Shown here: positions 23,324 through 32,078 of the stretch, one piece after another
Numbering within the stretch: position 1 is the first letter of the stretch
Layout: every line of letters begins with the position of its first letter
Assembly: GCA_023429565.1 (NCBI GenBank)
Contig: JAEZDJ010000004.1
Span: 1-63,038, forward strand
Reading direction: 5' to 3'
From: Actinomycetes bacterium
GTDB lineage: Bacteria; Actinomycetota; Coriobacteriia; Coriobacteriales; Eggerthellaceae
DNA: 63,038 nt
Program-made: the position numbers and the translations under genes
The notes under the pieces: generated by a model
Seen by the model: the letters and a program-made list of their open reading frames with translations, nothing else
Databases searched by the model: none
What the model was told of the DNA's origin: nothing

Positions 23324-25654
23324 TTAAACCACCAACTTCCCGAAACGATCCCAAACCTCCTGCATATCGGTGTCGTAGCACTCGTCGGTGGGTGTAATCG
23401 AACACAGAAGGCATTTAAACGGCGCTCCGAAACCGAGCTTGCCAACATAAAAATGCGGCACAAGCTCGTTGATGTTGGAACGCCACACTTCGTAGAGCGA
23501 AGGTTCTTCGGAGTCTTTCTCCGGGAACCAGAATCCGTGCTGGGCATGGACCACTCCCGGACGGACGATCTGGGAGACCTTGGCTTTGAGGACGATTTTT
23601 CCGAACGGGTTCTCCACCTCGACCCATTGGCCGTCGGTGATGCCGTTTTTTCTCGCGTCTTCGGGATTGATCTCAATCAACGGATCAGGGTTCATCTCGC
23701 GCAGATAGGGAATCTGCTTGCCTTCGGAATGGAAGTAGCAGTACGTGCGGGCACCCGTGGTCAAAACGAGTGGAAACTTCTTGTGCAAGTCCGGTGTCGA
23801 GACGGGGCTCAGCTGCGGTTCCATATAGTAAGGAAGCGGATCCTCACCGAACTGCTGGAACATGGTGGAATAGAGCTCCACGCGACCGGTCGGCGTGTTG
23901 AAGCCCGGTTGTCCGTCAGGGCGAAGTCTTCCGGTCTCGTATTTGCGATAGCTCAGCGTCTCGACCTTCTGATGCACGACCTCCTCGCGCAGGTCTTCGA
24001 AGGTCTGCTTGTTGTTGAGCCGATAGTAGTTCAGGAAGTCATAATAGGAATCGAAGCGATCGTAGTTGGCTGGCATGCAACGTTTGCCGATCTCGTACAT
24101 GATCTCGCAGTCGCCCTTGCCTTCGCCGACCGTGATGGACTTGTTGACCGCACCCGCCATGATCGGGGACGCGCCGTAATGCGTGTACACCACCGTGTCA
24201 TGCTCGACCGTGGTCGAGAGCGGCAGGAACAGCTCGCAGCATGCCTGTATGGTCGGCGTCATCCACACGTCGATCCCAAAGCACCATTCCAGGTTCTTCA
24301 CCATCGCATCATGCCAGCGCTTCGGCTGTGCGGCGCAGGTGCCCGCAAGAAAATTCGTGTCCTCGAAGCCACCCATCTTGAATTCATACGGCTCGCCTGT
24401 CTCAAGGGCGTCGAGCACCATGTCACACTGGGCCGAAAGCACCAGCCCCACGTAGGCGGGATACTCCTTGATGCCCATGATCTTGCTTTGCAGGTCTGGA
24501 CCGAGGCTGTTCCATCCGAACCCGAGCTCGAGGCCGTCGTTCACGTCGCCGATCAGCTGTCCTCCTGGGACATCGATATTGCCCGTTATCGCTTCTAGGG
24601 CGAGGACGCAATGACCGGCCTGAACGCCGTTCGATTTCTGATCGATAGCTAAGCCCCAGGCTATCTGGGCAGGCTTTGACCCCGCATAGACGCGGGCCGC
24701 CTCACGTATCTGGTCCGCCTCGAGATCGCATATCTCAGCTGCGCGCTTGGGCGGCATGTCCTTCACGCGCTCGGCCAGCTGTTCGAACCCGTAGCACCAT
24801 TTTTCGACGAAATCGTGATCGTACAGGCCTTCCTCGATGATGACGTTGATCATCGCCATCCCCAGAGCCGCATCGGTGCCGGGGCGAAGCCTCAAGTGCC
24901 AGGTGGCGCGGGTCGAGACCCAGTTCACGCGAGGGTCTATGCTCATCAGCTTTGCGCCCCGTCGCATCATGTCGATGGCGGCATGCCCGAACAGGCCGTC
25001 GCCGTTTGACGGCAGCGGCTCCTTGCCCCAGAACACAATGAGCTCCGGCAGTTCGAACATCGGGTCGTCGTAACGACCAGGCAAGCCACCCGCATAGTCC
25101 ATCTCGGGGTAGGTTGCACCAAGCACATAGGTGGTGCCGGCAACACGCGGGATATAGCATGAGTAGCCCGACTGCGTGTAACAGTCATTGGGCGTCCCAA
25201 TTGCCGAATGGGCATAGGCTGGCAGCATGGGCCCACCCTCGCGCCCCGTGCCTCCCATGATCAGAATCGACTGCGCGCCATAGGTCTTCTTGTAGTAGTC
25301 GACCTTTTCCGCAAGCAGATCGTACGCTTCGTCCCAGGTGATTTGCTCCCAGCGATCCTTCCCGCGGTCTTCGCGCGCCCGTTTCATGGGATGCAGGACA
25401 CGGTCGGGATTGTACACGTAATCCCGCATGGCAAGACAGCGGACGCACAGGCGACCGTTGGTGATGGGGTGGTTCTCATCTCCCTCTATCTTCACGAGCT
25501 CGCCCTGGTCGTTGACGTATGTCTTGATCCCGCAGCCAGTAGGATGACAGCCCGGGGGCGACCACGCACAGCCACGGGTGACCGTGAGGCCATCATCCTC
25601 ATAGCGCCAGGGCTTGCCGAGATCGACAGTGCCTTGTCCTTTGAAAATCTTCAT
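23324..25654 (-). CDS. Molybdopterin oxidoreductase catalytic subunit, second copy (catechol-dehydroxylase-like)
   Basis: A 776-residue bis-MGD molybdoenzyme. Fe-S cysteines are at 29, 36, 41 and 70 (GCAWSPPGCHPTGCG and GRLCVRC), and the candidate Mo ligand is Cys166 in SGYSCYIPR. Shared blocks with the first copy include RWEQITWDEAYDLL, GGTGREGG, SIDPRVNWVSTRATWHLRLR and VPHFYVGKLGFGAPFK, which shows duplication followed by divergence. No Tat signal. The ATG at 25654 has AGGAGGAG upstream; the longer frame to 25738 begins in the upstream leader. Gene order is zinc-ribbon, this gene, its Fe-S partner, then the second enzyme pair. It probably reduces an imported organic acceptor. Confidence 0.9.
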   Translation of the reverse strand: MKIFKGQGTVDLGKPWRYEDDGLTVTRGCAWSPPGCHPTGCGIKTYVNDQGELVKIEGDENHPITNGRLCVRCLAMRDYVYNPDRVLHPMKRAREDRGKDRWEQITWDEAYDLLAEKVDYYKKTYGAQSILIMGGTGREGGPMLPAYAHSAIGTPNDCYTQSGYSCYIPRVAGTTYVLGATYPEMDYAGGLPGRYDDPMFELPELIVFWGKEPLPSNGDGLFGHAAIDMMRRGAKLMSIDPRVNWVSTRATWHLRLRPGTDAALGMAMINVIIEEGLYDHDFVEKWCYGFEQLAERVKDMPPKRAAEICDLEADQIREAARVYAGSKPAQIAWGLAIDQKSNGVQAGHCVLALEAITGNIDVPGGQLIGDVNDGLELGFGWNSLGPDLQSKIMGIKEYPAYVGLVLSAQCDMVLDALETGEPYEFKMGGFEDTNFLAGTCAAQPKRWHDAMVKNLEWCFGIDVWMTPTIQACCELFLPLSTTVEHDTVVYTHYGASPIMAGAVNKSITVGEGKGDCEIMYEIGKRCMPANYDRFDSYYDFLNYYRLNNKQTFEDLREEVVHQKVETLSYRKYETGRLRPDGQPGFNTPTGRVELYSTMFQQFGEDPLPYYMEPQLSPVSTPDLHKKFPLVLTTGARTYCYFHSEGKQIPYLREMNPDPLIEINPEDARKNGITDGQWVEVENPFGKIVLKAKVSQIVRPGVVHAQHGFWFPEKDSEEPSLYEVWRSNINELVPHFYVGKLGFGAPFKCLLCSITPTDECYDTDMQEVWDRFGKLVV

Positions 25655-25762
25655 CGTTCTCCTCCTCTGCTTTCCTCGCACGCGTCGGCTCCCCTCTGCC
25701 GACACGTGGCAGGACGTGATGCCCTCGCCTTTCTTCATTGCGAGGCGAAACGCCAGACCTCT

Positions 25763-26047
25763 TTATTGGCCCGGGGATTTTGGTGCCCCTGGGCGGCCAG
25801 GTGCCGGGGGAGCTCCCGGAGGTTTGGGTGCCCCGGGAGCCTGAGGTGCCCCGGGAGCGCCGGGCGCTTTGGGAGCACCGGGAGCACTCGGCGTTCCGGG
25901 CGCACCCGCGCCCGGAACGAAATAGGGATTGTCCATCTTCGGCAGCTCGGCGCCGCACGATGGACACACCTTGTCGTCCTTCCCGCATACGGCATCGCAC
26001 TGGGGGCAGCGGCGTTCTTGCTCGATTGCTGCTGGTCTAAAACACAT
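25763..26047 (-). CDS. Zinc-ribbon protein with collagen-like Pro-Gly-Ala tail
   Basis: A 94-residue protein starting MCFRPAAIEQERRCPQC. The first half holds a zinc ribbon (CPQC and CPSCG, about residues 14-34). The second half (about 48-94) is a run of Pro-Gly-Ala type triplets (APGAPKAPGAPGAPQAPGAP), compositionally collagen-like and with no hydrophobic residues. The ATG has GAGGAGG nine bases upstream. It lies 108 bases before the second molybdoenzyme gene and is probably first in its operon. The analogous small zinc ribbon at 19255-19434 is last. Function unknown; the tail could be a flexible or trimerising linker. Confidence 0.8.
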   Translation of the reverse strand: MCFRPAAIEQERRCPQCDAVCGKDDKVCPSCGAELPKMDNPYFVPGAGAPGTPSAPGAPKAPGAPGAPQAPGAPKPPGAPPAPGRPGAPKSPGQ

Positions 26048-26419
26048 GAAGGGTTTCCTCCTCTCTGAAAGACGGGCGGTTTCCCTCCACGACCGACCCT
26101 CCCCCAGGACAATCGTGTACGCGCGAGCGGAGAAACCGCGCTTTCGGCCCGTTGCCACAAGGCGGACGGGCCGATGCATTTGCACCATTCCCGACCGGGG
26201 AACATGGCATCGAGGTAAAGATAAGCGCGAAAACACGGAATGGATATCGTATAGAAGTTGGTAAATTGCCTCTCCAAGAGGCCTTCAGTCTCATACCTCA
26301 GGTGCGACCGAGGTCTCGAACTCGCTTTACGGCTTGCATAATGCCTGTTCAGCTTTTGGCATGTTGAACACATCCATCCGAAAGCAAGCCCGAGACCTGT
26401 CGACCAGCCGAGCGCGGCG
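26048..26419 (-). promoter_or_regulatory. Intergenic region upstream of the molybdoenzyme operon
   Basis: No gene is supported in these 372 bases. On the minus strand TTGGAG (26272-26277) and TATACG (26248-26253), 18 bases apart, form a moderate promoter candidate for the zinc-ribbon and molybdoenzyme operon. Upstream, at about 26333-26346, lies TTGCATAATGCCTG, whose parts TTGCATAA and ATGCCTG recur upstream of the MFS gene near 27795-27810. These may be sites for the membrane LuxR regulator. This is inference from the sequence only. Confidence 0.35.
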
Positions 26420-27631
26420 TCAGCGGAGTGACTTCCGCAACCCGACGAAGAACACCACCAAAGCCAACGCATAGCAAGGAAGCAGCGCCACGTACGACCC
26501 TGCACTCCACCCGAATGCCGTGATGGCATTCCCCATCGCGACGGCCCCAACGAACATGCCGAGATTCTGCGTGAACGCAACCAGGCTGTTCGCGGCAGGA
26601 ACGTCATCGGGCTCGACGGTGTCGGGCGTGGCCTGCCAGATGATGGAAGGAACGAAACCTCCGACGATGCCGGCGAGGATCATGATGCCCCAATACAGAT
26701 TCGGATCGCCGCACGTGAAGACGACCGCGGTGTAGGCAACGCCGCATACCAAGGCGAAGAGCAGAACCCACTTGCGCGTCTTGAGCAGATCGGACAGCCA
26801 CCCGGACAACGGCGCTCCTATGGTGCCGGCAATCCCGAACGCAGACGAGATGGTTGTCGCGAACACCAGCGTCACCGCAAGCTGTTCGGTCAGATAGGTC
26901 GTCAGAAAGCCATTGATGGCCATGAATGCGGCCTCATCCAGGAAAAAGATGATCGCCAAGGCCCAGAGGGTCTTGCTCTTGTAGGCGCGCCCAAAGACCG
27001 CAGCGCCATGCTCCCGCTTCTCGTCCTCGCTCACCTGAGGGTGGGAAGATTCGGCATAGAGCAGGAAGAACAGGATGCCGATGATGACGTCGAACACCAG
27101 CGTTCCCCACCATACCGACTGCCACGCCATGCCCAACGTATCGACCATGAATCCGTAGAGGACAGGACAGATGCACATGGCCAGAGCGACCCACATGGCC
27201 CAGATGCCCAACGGCAAGCCACGCTTTTCCGGAGCGAACCAAGGCGCTATCGCGGATGCACCCGCAACACCCATCACGCCCATGCCGGCACCTTCCAAAA
27301 CACGGCTCGCCATGAACACCGCCACGTCTTGGGTGACGGCGCCCATGACCGAGCCGATTGCCGCGCATCCGATGGCAAGCATGACGACGTTACGAATTCC
27401 CAAACGATTGATCAGCGTCGTCGTCGGAAACGCCATGACGAATCCCAACACGTAGAACAGCGCGATAACCCAGCCGAGAACGTCAGGAGTGAACCCAAAC
27501 GTCTGCATGATGACCGGGGCAAGCGCGGTCACCTTGGCCATGTTTGCCGGAGCGGTAAACCCCGCCAGAAACGTTATCGCAAGCACCACCCAGCCGTAAC
27601 CAGAATCAACACCCTTTTGTTTGACCGCCAT
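26420..27631 (-). CDS. MFS transporter (12 helices), candidate substrate importer of the molybdoenzyme cluster
   Basis: A 403-residue major facilitator with twelve hydrophobic segments, starting MAVKQKGVDSGYGWVVLAIT. The loop 2-3 motif is weak (NRLGIRNVVMLAIG) and the segment LEGAGMGVMGVAGASAIAPWF matches the fourth helix of oxalate/formate- and monocarboxylate-type MFS permeases. The ATG has AAGGAGGAG upstream. Gene order places it just upstream of the molybdoenzyme operon on the same strand and downstream of a membrane LuxR regulator. Since the molybdoenzymes have no export signal, an importer for their substrate is needed, and this is the best candidate. Substrate unknown. Confidence 0.88.
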   Translation of the reverse strand: MAVKQKGVDSGYGWVVLAITFLAGFTAPANMAKVTALAPVIMQTFGFTPDVLGWVIALFYVLGFVMAFPTTTLINRLGIRNVVMLAIGCAAIGSVMGAVTQDVAVFMASRVLEGAGMGVMGVAGASAIAPWFAPEKRGLPLGIWAMWVALAMCICPVLYGFMVDTLGMAWQSVWWGTLVFDVIIGILFFLLYAESSHPQVSEDEKREHGAAVFGRAYKSKTLWALAIIFFLDEAAFMAINGFLTTYLTEQLAVTLVFATTISSAFGIAGTIGAPLSGWLSDLLKTRKWVLLFALVCGVAYTAVVFTCGDPNLYWGIMILAGIVGGFVPSIIWQATPDTVEPDDVPAANSLVAFTQNLGMFVGAVAMGNAITAFGWSAGSYVALLPCYALALVVFFVGLRKSLR

Positions 27632-27830
27632 AAGACTCCTCCTTGTCAGCAGTTTTCGCCATGTCCCCTCTCGTCGTTCTCGCGCGTCGTTTGCGCGATG
27701 CCGGTCGGACGGCCGGGCGCTCGCGTTTCGCCCAAGCCTGGGGAAAGGGTAGCTCGCGAAGAGCTGAAGAGGAATTGGTCTCCCCTTAGTAAAATGCCTG
27801 ATTGCATAAAGTACGGGACGATTTCGGCTC

Positions 27831-27851
27831 CCTCGTACTTGCCGTACGAGG
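27831..27851 (-). terminator. Hairpin after the LuxR gene
   Basis: A perfect 8-bp stem (CCTCGTAC with its complement, 5-base loop) lies seven bases beyond the LuxR gene stop on the minus strand. It has no T run, so it is either a weak terminator or part of the control region of the downstream MFS gene. Confidence 0.45.
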
Positions 27852-27858
27852 CATCGCT

Positions 27859-29409
27859 TCAGTGCAGTCTGACTTCGTCGTGATGTTCACCGGCGTCTCG
27901 ATCTTCAGGCAACTCGATGTTCTCGATGAAGTCCAACAGGTCCTGCCGTGAATGAACTTCGAATTTGCGATAGATGTTGTAGATATGGGTTTTTGCCGTC
28001 GACTGGGAAATATAGAACTCGTTCATGATGTAGCGCGCATCGCGGCCCTTCAAAAGCAGTTGGAGGATTTCCCGCTCACGAGGCGAGAGCCGGAAAACCT
28101 CGCAGGCATACTCCCGTTTTTTCTGGTAGGTTCTCTTATGGCTCCCACTTCGCTCGATGAGGTCGCGCGATTCTTCGCTGCCCCGTATGCGGTCTCCCGC
28201 GGCGTCGATCACCGGTTCGAAGGGATACACCTGATAATTGATATGAATCTGCGCATATACCACCACAGTGGCAAAGATCGCGCATACCACGCCCAAAGCG
28301 ACGCTCGAACCGAAGAAAACAACGTCAGATGAGACGAACAGCAGGCACCCAGCGGCCAGACCCAGAAAGAACACGGACCCCTCCTGGCCGATAAGCCAAA
28401 GGGGAGAGATCATATTGAATCTCGCCGTCTCGACCACGGCGTTCAGCAGGATGATAGTGTTGACTGCCACCAGACAGAGATAGACGGCGACGACCGCTGT
28501 ACGCCACTCGCCTGGAACAACCATGACAGCGAGCATGAACAGAACGGCCAACAGCGCCATGTTCTTTTTGAATGCCTCCTTGTACGTCCGTTCGTCCATG
28601 CGCTCAAGCAACAGCGAGGCGATGCCGGCGAGTCCGATGGACGCGCCCAGACCAAAGGCCGCAACATCGCTCGAAGCACCCTCGTTGAGGATGATCACCG
28701 CCGGCGAAAGCATGAATCCAACCGTGAACAGCGTGTGGTTGTTCCCGGTGATCTTGACGCTGCGCTGCCTTGAGTCGGCAATGCTCACGTATGCGGCGAA
28801 CTCATACGGACTGCGCACGCGAATCACGCCGATGGACAGGGACAGCACGGCCGCAAGGGCCACGATGACAGAAGAGCACCATGGTTCAAGCTGAGAAAGT
28901 ATGAGCAGGCTCATGCCGCAGAGCACGAACGCGGCATCGAACACGACCATGAGTGCACGCCGCGTCAGACATCCCAGGAATCTTGCATACGAAAACGTTC
29001 CCGCGACCAGTCCGCATCCCGCAAAAACGACGGTCGGCCAGAAAGCCTCGAGATTGAGGCATACGATTGCGGCCACGAATGACAGCGCCTCAGAGCAAAG
29101 AATGAGACGTGCGCCCACGTTGGTTTGAAGCCGATCAGTGGCGAACTGCCCCAATCGCAGAGAGACCGCGCAGACCGTGGCGAACAGGGCCATGGCCATG
29201 CCGTAGAGAGCGGGTGACGCGACGCCGACCTCCACCTCGGACATGAAGCCCCGCATCGACCCCCCGGCAAGAAGCACAGCAGCGGCGACCGCCATGCCGA
29301 ACCCCAATACCCCATCGACGAGAATCGCCTCGAAATCACCTTCGCTGGCACCTATGAGCTTCTGCTTTTCGACATCCGATTCGTGCGAGATCTCCGTATC
29401 GCCCTGCAT
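27859..29409 (-). CDS. Membrane-embedded LuxR-type transcriptional regulator (molybdoenzyme cluster)
   Basis: A 516-residue protein with about twelve predicted membrane helices (about residues 30-415) followed by a cytoplasmic LuxR/GerE helix-turn-helix (about 440-505). The helix-turn-helix reads LSPREREILQLLLKGRDARY, then ISQSTAKTHIYNIYRKFEVHSRQDLLDFI. The membrane part resembles a transporter fold and probably senses a small molecule, as described for a widespread regulator family in Eggerthella lenta. The start at ATG 29409 is preferred because AAAGGGGGG precedes it; ATG 29430 lacks such a site. It stands between two MFS genes, so it most likely controls the molybdoenzyme block. Confidence 0.88.
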   Translation of the reverse strand: MQGDTEISHESDVEKQKLIGASEGDFEAILVDGVLGFGMAVAAAVLLAGGSMRGFMSEVEVGVASPALYGMAMALFATVCAVSLRLGQFATDRLQTNVGARLILCSEALSFVAAIVCLNLEAFWPTVVFAGCGLVAGTFSYARFLGCLTRRALMVVFDAAFVLCGMSLLILSQLEPWCSSVIVALAAVLSLSIGVIRVRSPYEFAAYVSIADSRQRSVKITGNNHTLFTVGFMLSPAVIILNEGASSDVAAFGLGASIGLAGIASLLLERMDERTYKEAFKKNMALLAVLFMLAVMVVPGEWRTAVVAVYLCLVAVNTIILLNAVVETARFNMISPLWLIGQEGSVFFLGLAAGCLLFVSSDVVFFGSSVALGVVCAIFATVVVYAQIHINYQVYPFEPVIDAAGDRIRGSEESRDLIERSGSHKRTYQKKREYACEVFRLSPREREILQLLLKGRDARYIMNEFYISQSTAKTHIYNIYRKFEVHSRQDLLDFIENIELPEDRDAGEHHDEVRLH

Positions 29410-29785
29410 GCCAAACCCCCCTTTGGCCATTATCGATTTGCATCTGGTATCAGAGTGCCGCAGCCAGCGCTTTGCCCCCTATCAGACGAAGCTGTCCACT
29501 CGGCAGCCCCTCATCCTACCGACGCCGTCAGACGCCAACTCACCCCCTGATGTCGCAAGCGTCATACCCGAAGAAAAACGAAAGGTTCGAGACCGCACGA
29601 GACGGATTCCCCCGAACCCCTACAGCAGCGAGCCTACACGTTTTAGCGTTTTGAGAATATCGTACTTCTGGCATGAAATCACACCGCACGTGGCACGTCT
29701 CAAGGAGAAAACCTTCACGCCTGCGTTCTTGCCCCTGTTTTCCAGAAATATCCTTGCCTTTTACCGGGCCGTGGCAAAAGCCCCT
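29410..29785 (-). other. Gap between the upstream MFS gene and the LuxR gene
   Basis: These 376 bases hold no supported gene. The stretch at about 29630-29680 is AT-richer and may contain the LuxR promoter, but no clear -10/-35 pair was found. Short frames here have no ribosome site. Confidence 0.4.
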
Positions 29786-31006
29786 TCACTTCATCTTGCA
29801 CAGGACGATGGCTACCGAGCCCAAAATCCCAAGGATCATGAGCATGACGCCTGCACCCATCCAGTTTGTCAGATCCGGTCCAAGCGCCCTTTGGACGAGG
29901 AACGTCCCCAAGAACTGCCCCAGTCCCTGTACGAGGATCATCAGGCCCATCGCAAGGGATACGCGTTCCGGGTGAGGCATGATCTTCATATATCCCGAGA
30001 GGAACAAGCCGACACCTCCCATGCCGACAAACCCCATGATCACGGCCGCCACCCAGAGAAGGGCGCCTGTGTTCGTGTAGAGAAGAAACGTGCAGGGCCC
30101 CATCACCAGGCTCGCCACGAGCAGCAACGGCTTGCAGCGGCCCATCCTGTCAGAAACGGCTCCGAACAAAGGTGATGACACGATGGAAAGAAGCATGGGA
30201 ATCGTGCTGACGAGGCCGGACACCGTGGGGTCGAATCCCTGCATTTGCAAAATCGTCGGCACGTAGGCAAGAACCGCCAGCAGGCAGATGTTGAACGAGG
30301 CGAAACCTACGAAGAAGAGAACCACATCCAACGTGAAAGCGTCACGCCATCCCGATCCCCTCGCCTCCGAGACGCAGAGCACCGCACGGGTTGATTCTTC
30401 CTTCCCTTCGGGCGGAACGTGAAGTGCGGCGACGAGGACACTCGCCGCCGCGACGGCCACGGCGGCATATGCCACCCACACGCCCCGAAACCCCACTGCC
30501 TCGAAGACCGTCGGCGTCAGGACGGCCGCGACCGTCGACCCGACACATCCCCAGATGCCCCATATTCCCATGGCGGCACCCATCCTCTGAGGCTTCACGC
30601 AGGTCTGGACAACGACAGGACCGCAGGTTGTGATCATGGTGAGCGCAACCCCCTCGACAGCGCGCGACGCGAGGACAAGCGCGCTCGTATTCGCGAACGC
30701 GCCGACCAAGGAGCCCGTCGCAATCAAGAGCAGGGCGGCGACCATCGTCCTCTTCGCGCCGAATCGCTGTGCGAGAACGCCTGAGGGAACGGCAACGAAA
30801 ATGCCCACGAGAGTGAATATGCTCATGAGCCAGGATCCGAGCTCGGCATCCATGGAGAACAGGCCCATGACGTCCGTCATGATGGTGGGCACCTTGTATT
30901 GGATGAGTGCCGCAGAGGCCCCGGCAAACAGCAGGACGAGTCCGACAAGCATCGGGTTCTGACGTTTCTTCTCTCTGCTTCCACCCGTCTCATGGATAGC
31001 GTGCAC
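29786..31006 (-). CDS. MFS transporter (second of the molybdoenzyme cluster)
   Basis: A 406-residue twelve-helix major facilitator. Visible MFS features are the loop 2-3 motif GVLAQRFGAKRT and its second-half copy GAVSDRMGRCKP, and the helix 4-5 region SRAVEGVALTMITTCGPVVV. It resembles cyanate/nitrate-type or general organic-anion MFS permeases. The start is set at GTG 31006 with GAGAGGAG upstream; the frame to 31135 adds a basic stretch before the first helix without a ribosome site. It is upstream of the LuxR gene on the same strand and distinct from the MFS at 26420, so the cluster could import one compound and export another. Confidence 0.87.
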   Translation of the reverse strand: MHAIHETGGSREKKRQNPMLVGLVLLFAGASAALIQYKVPTIMTDVMGLFSMDAELGSWLMSIFTLVGIFVAVPSGVLAQRFGAKRTMVAALLLIATGSLVGAFANTSALVLASRAVEGVALTMITTCGPVVVQTCVKPQRMGAAMGIWGIWGCVGSTVAAVLTPTVFEAVGFRGVWVAYAAVAVAAASVLVAALHVPPEGKEESTRAVLCVSEARGSGWRDAFTLDVVLFFVGFASFNICLLAVLAYVPTILQMQGFDPTVSGLVSTIPMLLSIVSSPLFGAVSDRMGRCKPLLLVASLVMGPCTFLLYTNTGALLWVAAVIMGFVGMGGVGLFLSGYMKIMPHPERVSLAMGLMILVQGLGQFLGTFLVQRALGPDLTNWMGAGVMLMILGILGSVAIVLCKMK

Positions 31007-31241
31007 AGCTTCTCCTCTCGTCGTTTCCTCGAGTAACCAAGATAACCGCGAAGCCTTTTCTTTCCTATCCGATAAAAAGACCGATAGGGAAGCAGACAAT
31101 CTCATACTTCCCATACGATTGTGCCACTCGGCCATGCCCCTTACAGTGGTTCACGGAGGGTGGCGGAGTTCGCCTGATTCGAGCGAGAACCGCCGTCCAC
31201 CATGGTTTCTTGCCTGGAAGCAGTCGGAACGAGGAGGCATC

Positions 31242-31418
31242 ATGGCTGAAGACGAAAAGAAAGCGCTTGAGCAGGAGGGGAACGAGGCAGAAAAGGACAA
31301 GGCACCGGTGAAAGCCATCTGCGGGAACGCTGAGGAGAACGCGGCGGCACTTGTCGATGACGACAGCGAGGTGAAGCCCGTCGAGGGATATTTCCTGACC
31401 TCACAGCGCTGGCACTGA
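31242..31418 (+). CDS. 58-residue acidic protein of unknown function
   Basis: A small, strongly charged protein (MAEDEKKALEQEGNEAEKDK at the start, VEGYFLTSQRWH at the end) with one cysteine and no membrane segment. The ATG has GAGGAGG upstream, which strongly supports translation. It lies 79 bases before the SlyD-like gene on the same strand, so the two may form an operon. No family is recognised; it may be intrinsically disordered. Confidence 0.68.
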   Translation: MAEDEKKALEQEGNEAEKDKAPVKAICGNAEENAAALVDDDSEVKPVEGYFLTSQRWH

Positions 31419-31497
31419 TCCCAATCCCGCCACCATCAGACCGGGAGGCGACGCACCATCAAGATCGGCCCAGCCTCCCCTTTGGAGTGATTCCTCT

Positions 31498-31944
31498 ATG
31501 AACAGAGAAGGACAAACCGTTGCGTTCCTCTACCGCGGCAGCCTGCCCGATGGAACGGTTTTCGACGAGGGGAAGGGCGTTCCCCACAGCATCGTGCTCG
31601 GACATGGAAACGTGATGAGAACTCTCGAGGAAGCGTTGGGAGACATGTCGTTGGGAGAGGAGCGCACGGTCGAGATCGCCGCAGCCGACGCCTACGGCGA
31701 ATACGACAAGAACGCCGTCCAGCGCGTTCCCCTCTACAAGATACCCGATGGATCCAACCTGCCTGTCGGCGAGATCATCGCGTGGAAGACGCCCCTCCGG
31801 GAAGAACCGATACCGGCGCGGGTAACCAGCATTGAGAATCAGGTCGCGACCCTTGATTTCAACCATCCCCTCGCGGGAAAGGACATCGTCTACTGGGTGA
31901 AAGTCATCGGCATCAAGGAAGCTTTGCCTCAGGACAGGCGATAG
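31498..31944 (+). CDS. SlyD-like FKBP-type peptidyl-prolyl isomerase, second copy
   Basis: A 148-residue FKBP/SlyD-type foldase. FKBP strands are VAFLYRGSLPDGTVFDEGK and the hinge LEEALGDMSLGEERTVEI. The insert-in-flap segment runs from YGEYDKNAVQRV, and the SlyD signature NHPLAGKDIVYWVKVIGI closes it. No His-rich metal tail. It is a diverged paralogue of the protein at 19447-19881. It precedes the exported rubrerythrin gene by 134 bases. An operator-like promoter lies between them, so they may be separate units. Its chaperone role could serve Tat-exported metalloproteins or the molybdoenzymes; this is not shown. Confidence 0.9.
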   Translation: MNREGQTVAFLYRGSLPDGTVFDEGKGVPHSIVLGHGNVMRTLEEALGDMSLGEERTVEIAAADAYGEYDKNAVQRVPLYKIPDGSNLPVGEIIAWKTPLREEPIPARVTSIENQVATLDFNHPLAGKDIVYWVKVIGIKEALPQDRR

Positions 31945-31982
31945 AGGGTTCCTTGCCCCACATCGAACGAGAGCGTGGTTCG

Positions 31983-32041
31983 GTAACGGATTCACTTGTT
32001 TCCGTTACGGAATCATGCTTATTATTAAGACATGATATTAT
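31983..32041 (+). promoter_or_regulatory. Rubrerythrin promoter with operator-like inverted repeats
   Basis: GTAACGGA (31983-31990) and TCCGTTAC (32001-32008) form an 8-bp inverted repeat with a 10-base spacer. The overlapping palindrome TTCCGTTACGGAA (32000-32012) adds a third half-site. TTGTTT (31996-32001) and TATTAT (32020-32025), 18 bases apart, form a plausible promoter whose spacer is covered by the palindrome. A further candidate -10 (TATTAT) lies at 32036-32041. The arrangement suggests repressor control. The factor is unknown. Confidence 0.55.
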
Positions 32042-32078
32042 TAAGGGAGTAATCGTTCGAGAGATGGGGGAAAGAACC

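Noticed and set aside
21458..24598. Two long plus-strand frames (421 and 457 codons) opposite the molybdoenzymes
   Set aside because: Both lie wholly inside well-supported minus-strand genes, lack ribosome sites and show no domain.
25735..26607. A 290-codon minus-strand frame overlapping the zinc-ribbon gene
   Set aside because: The zinc-ribbon frame (25763-26047) has a strong ribosome site and recognisable cysteine motifs; the longer frame has neither and crosses the intergenic region.
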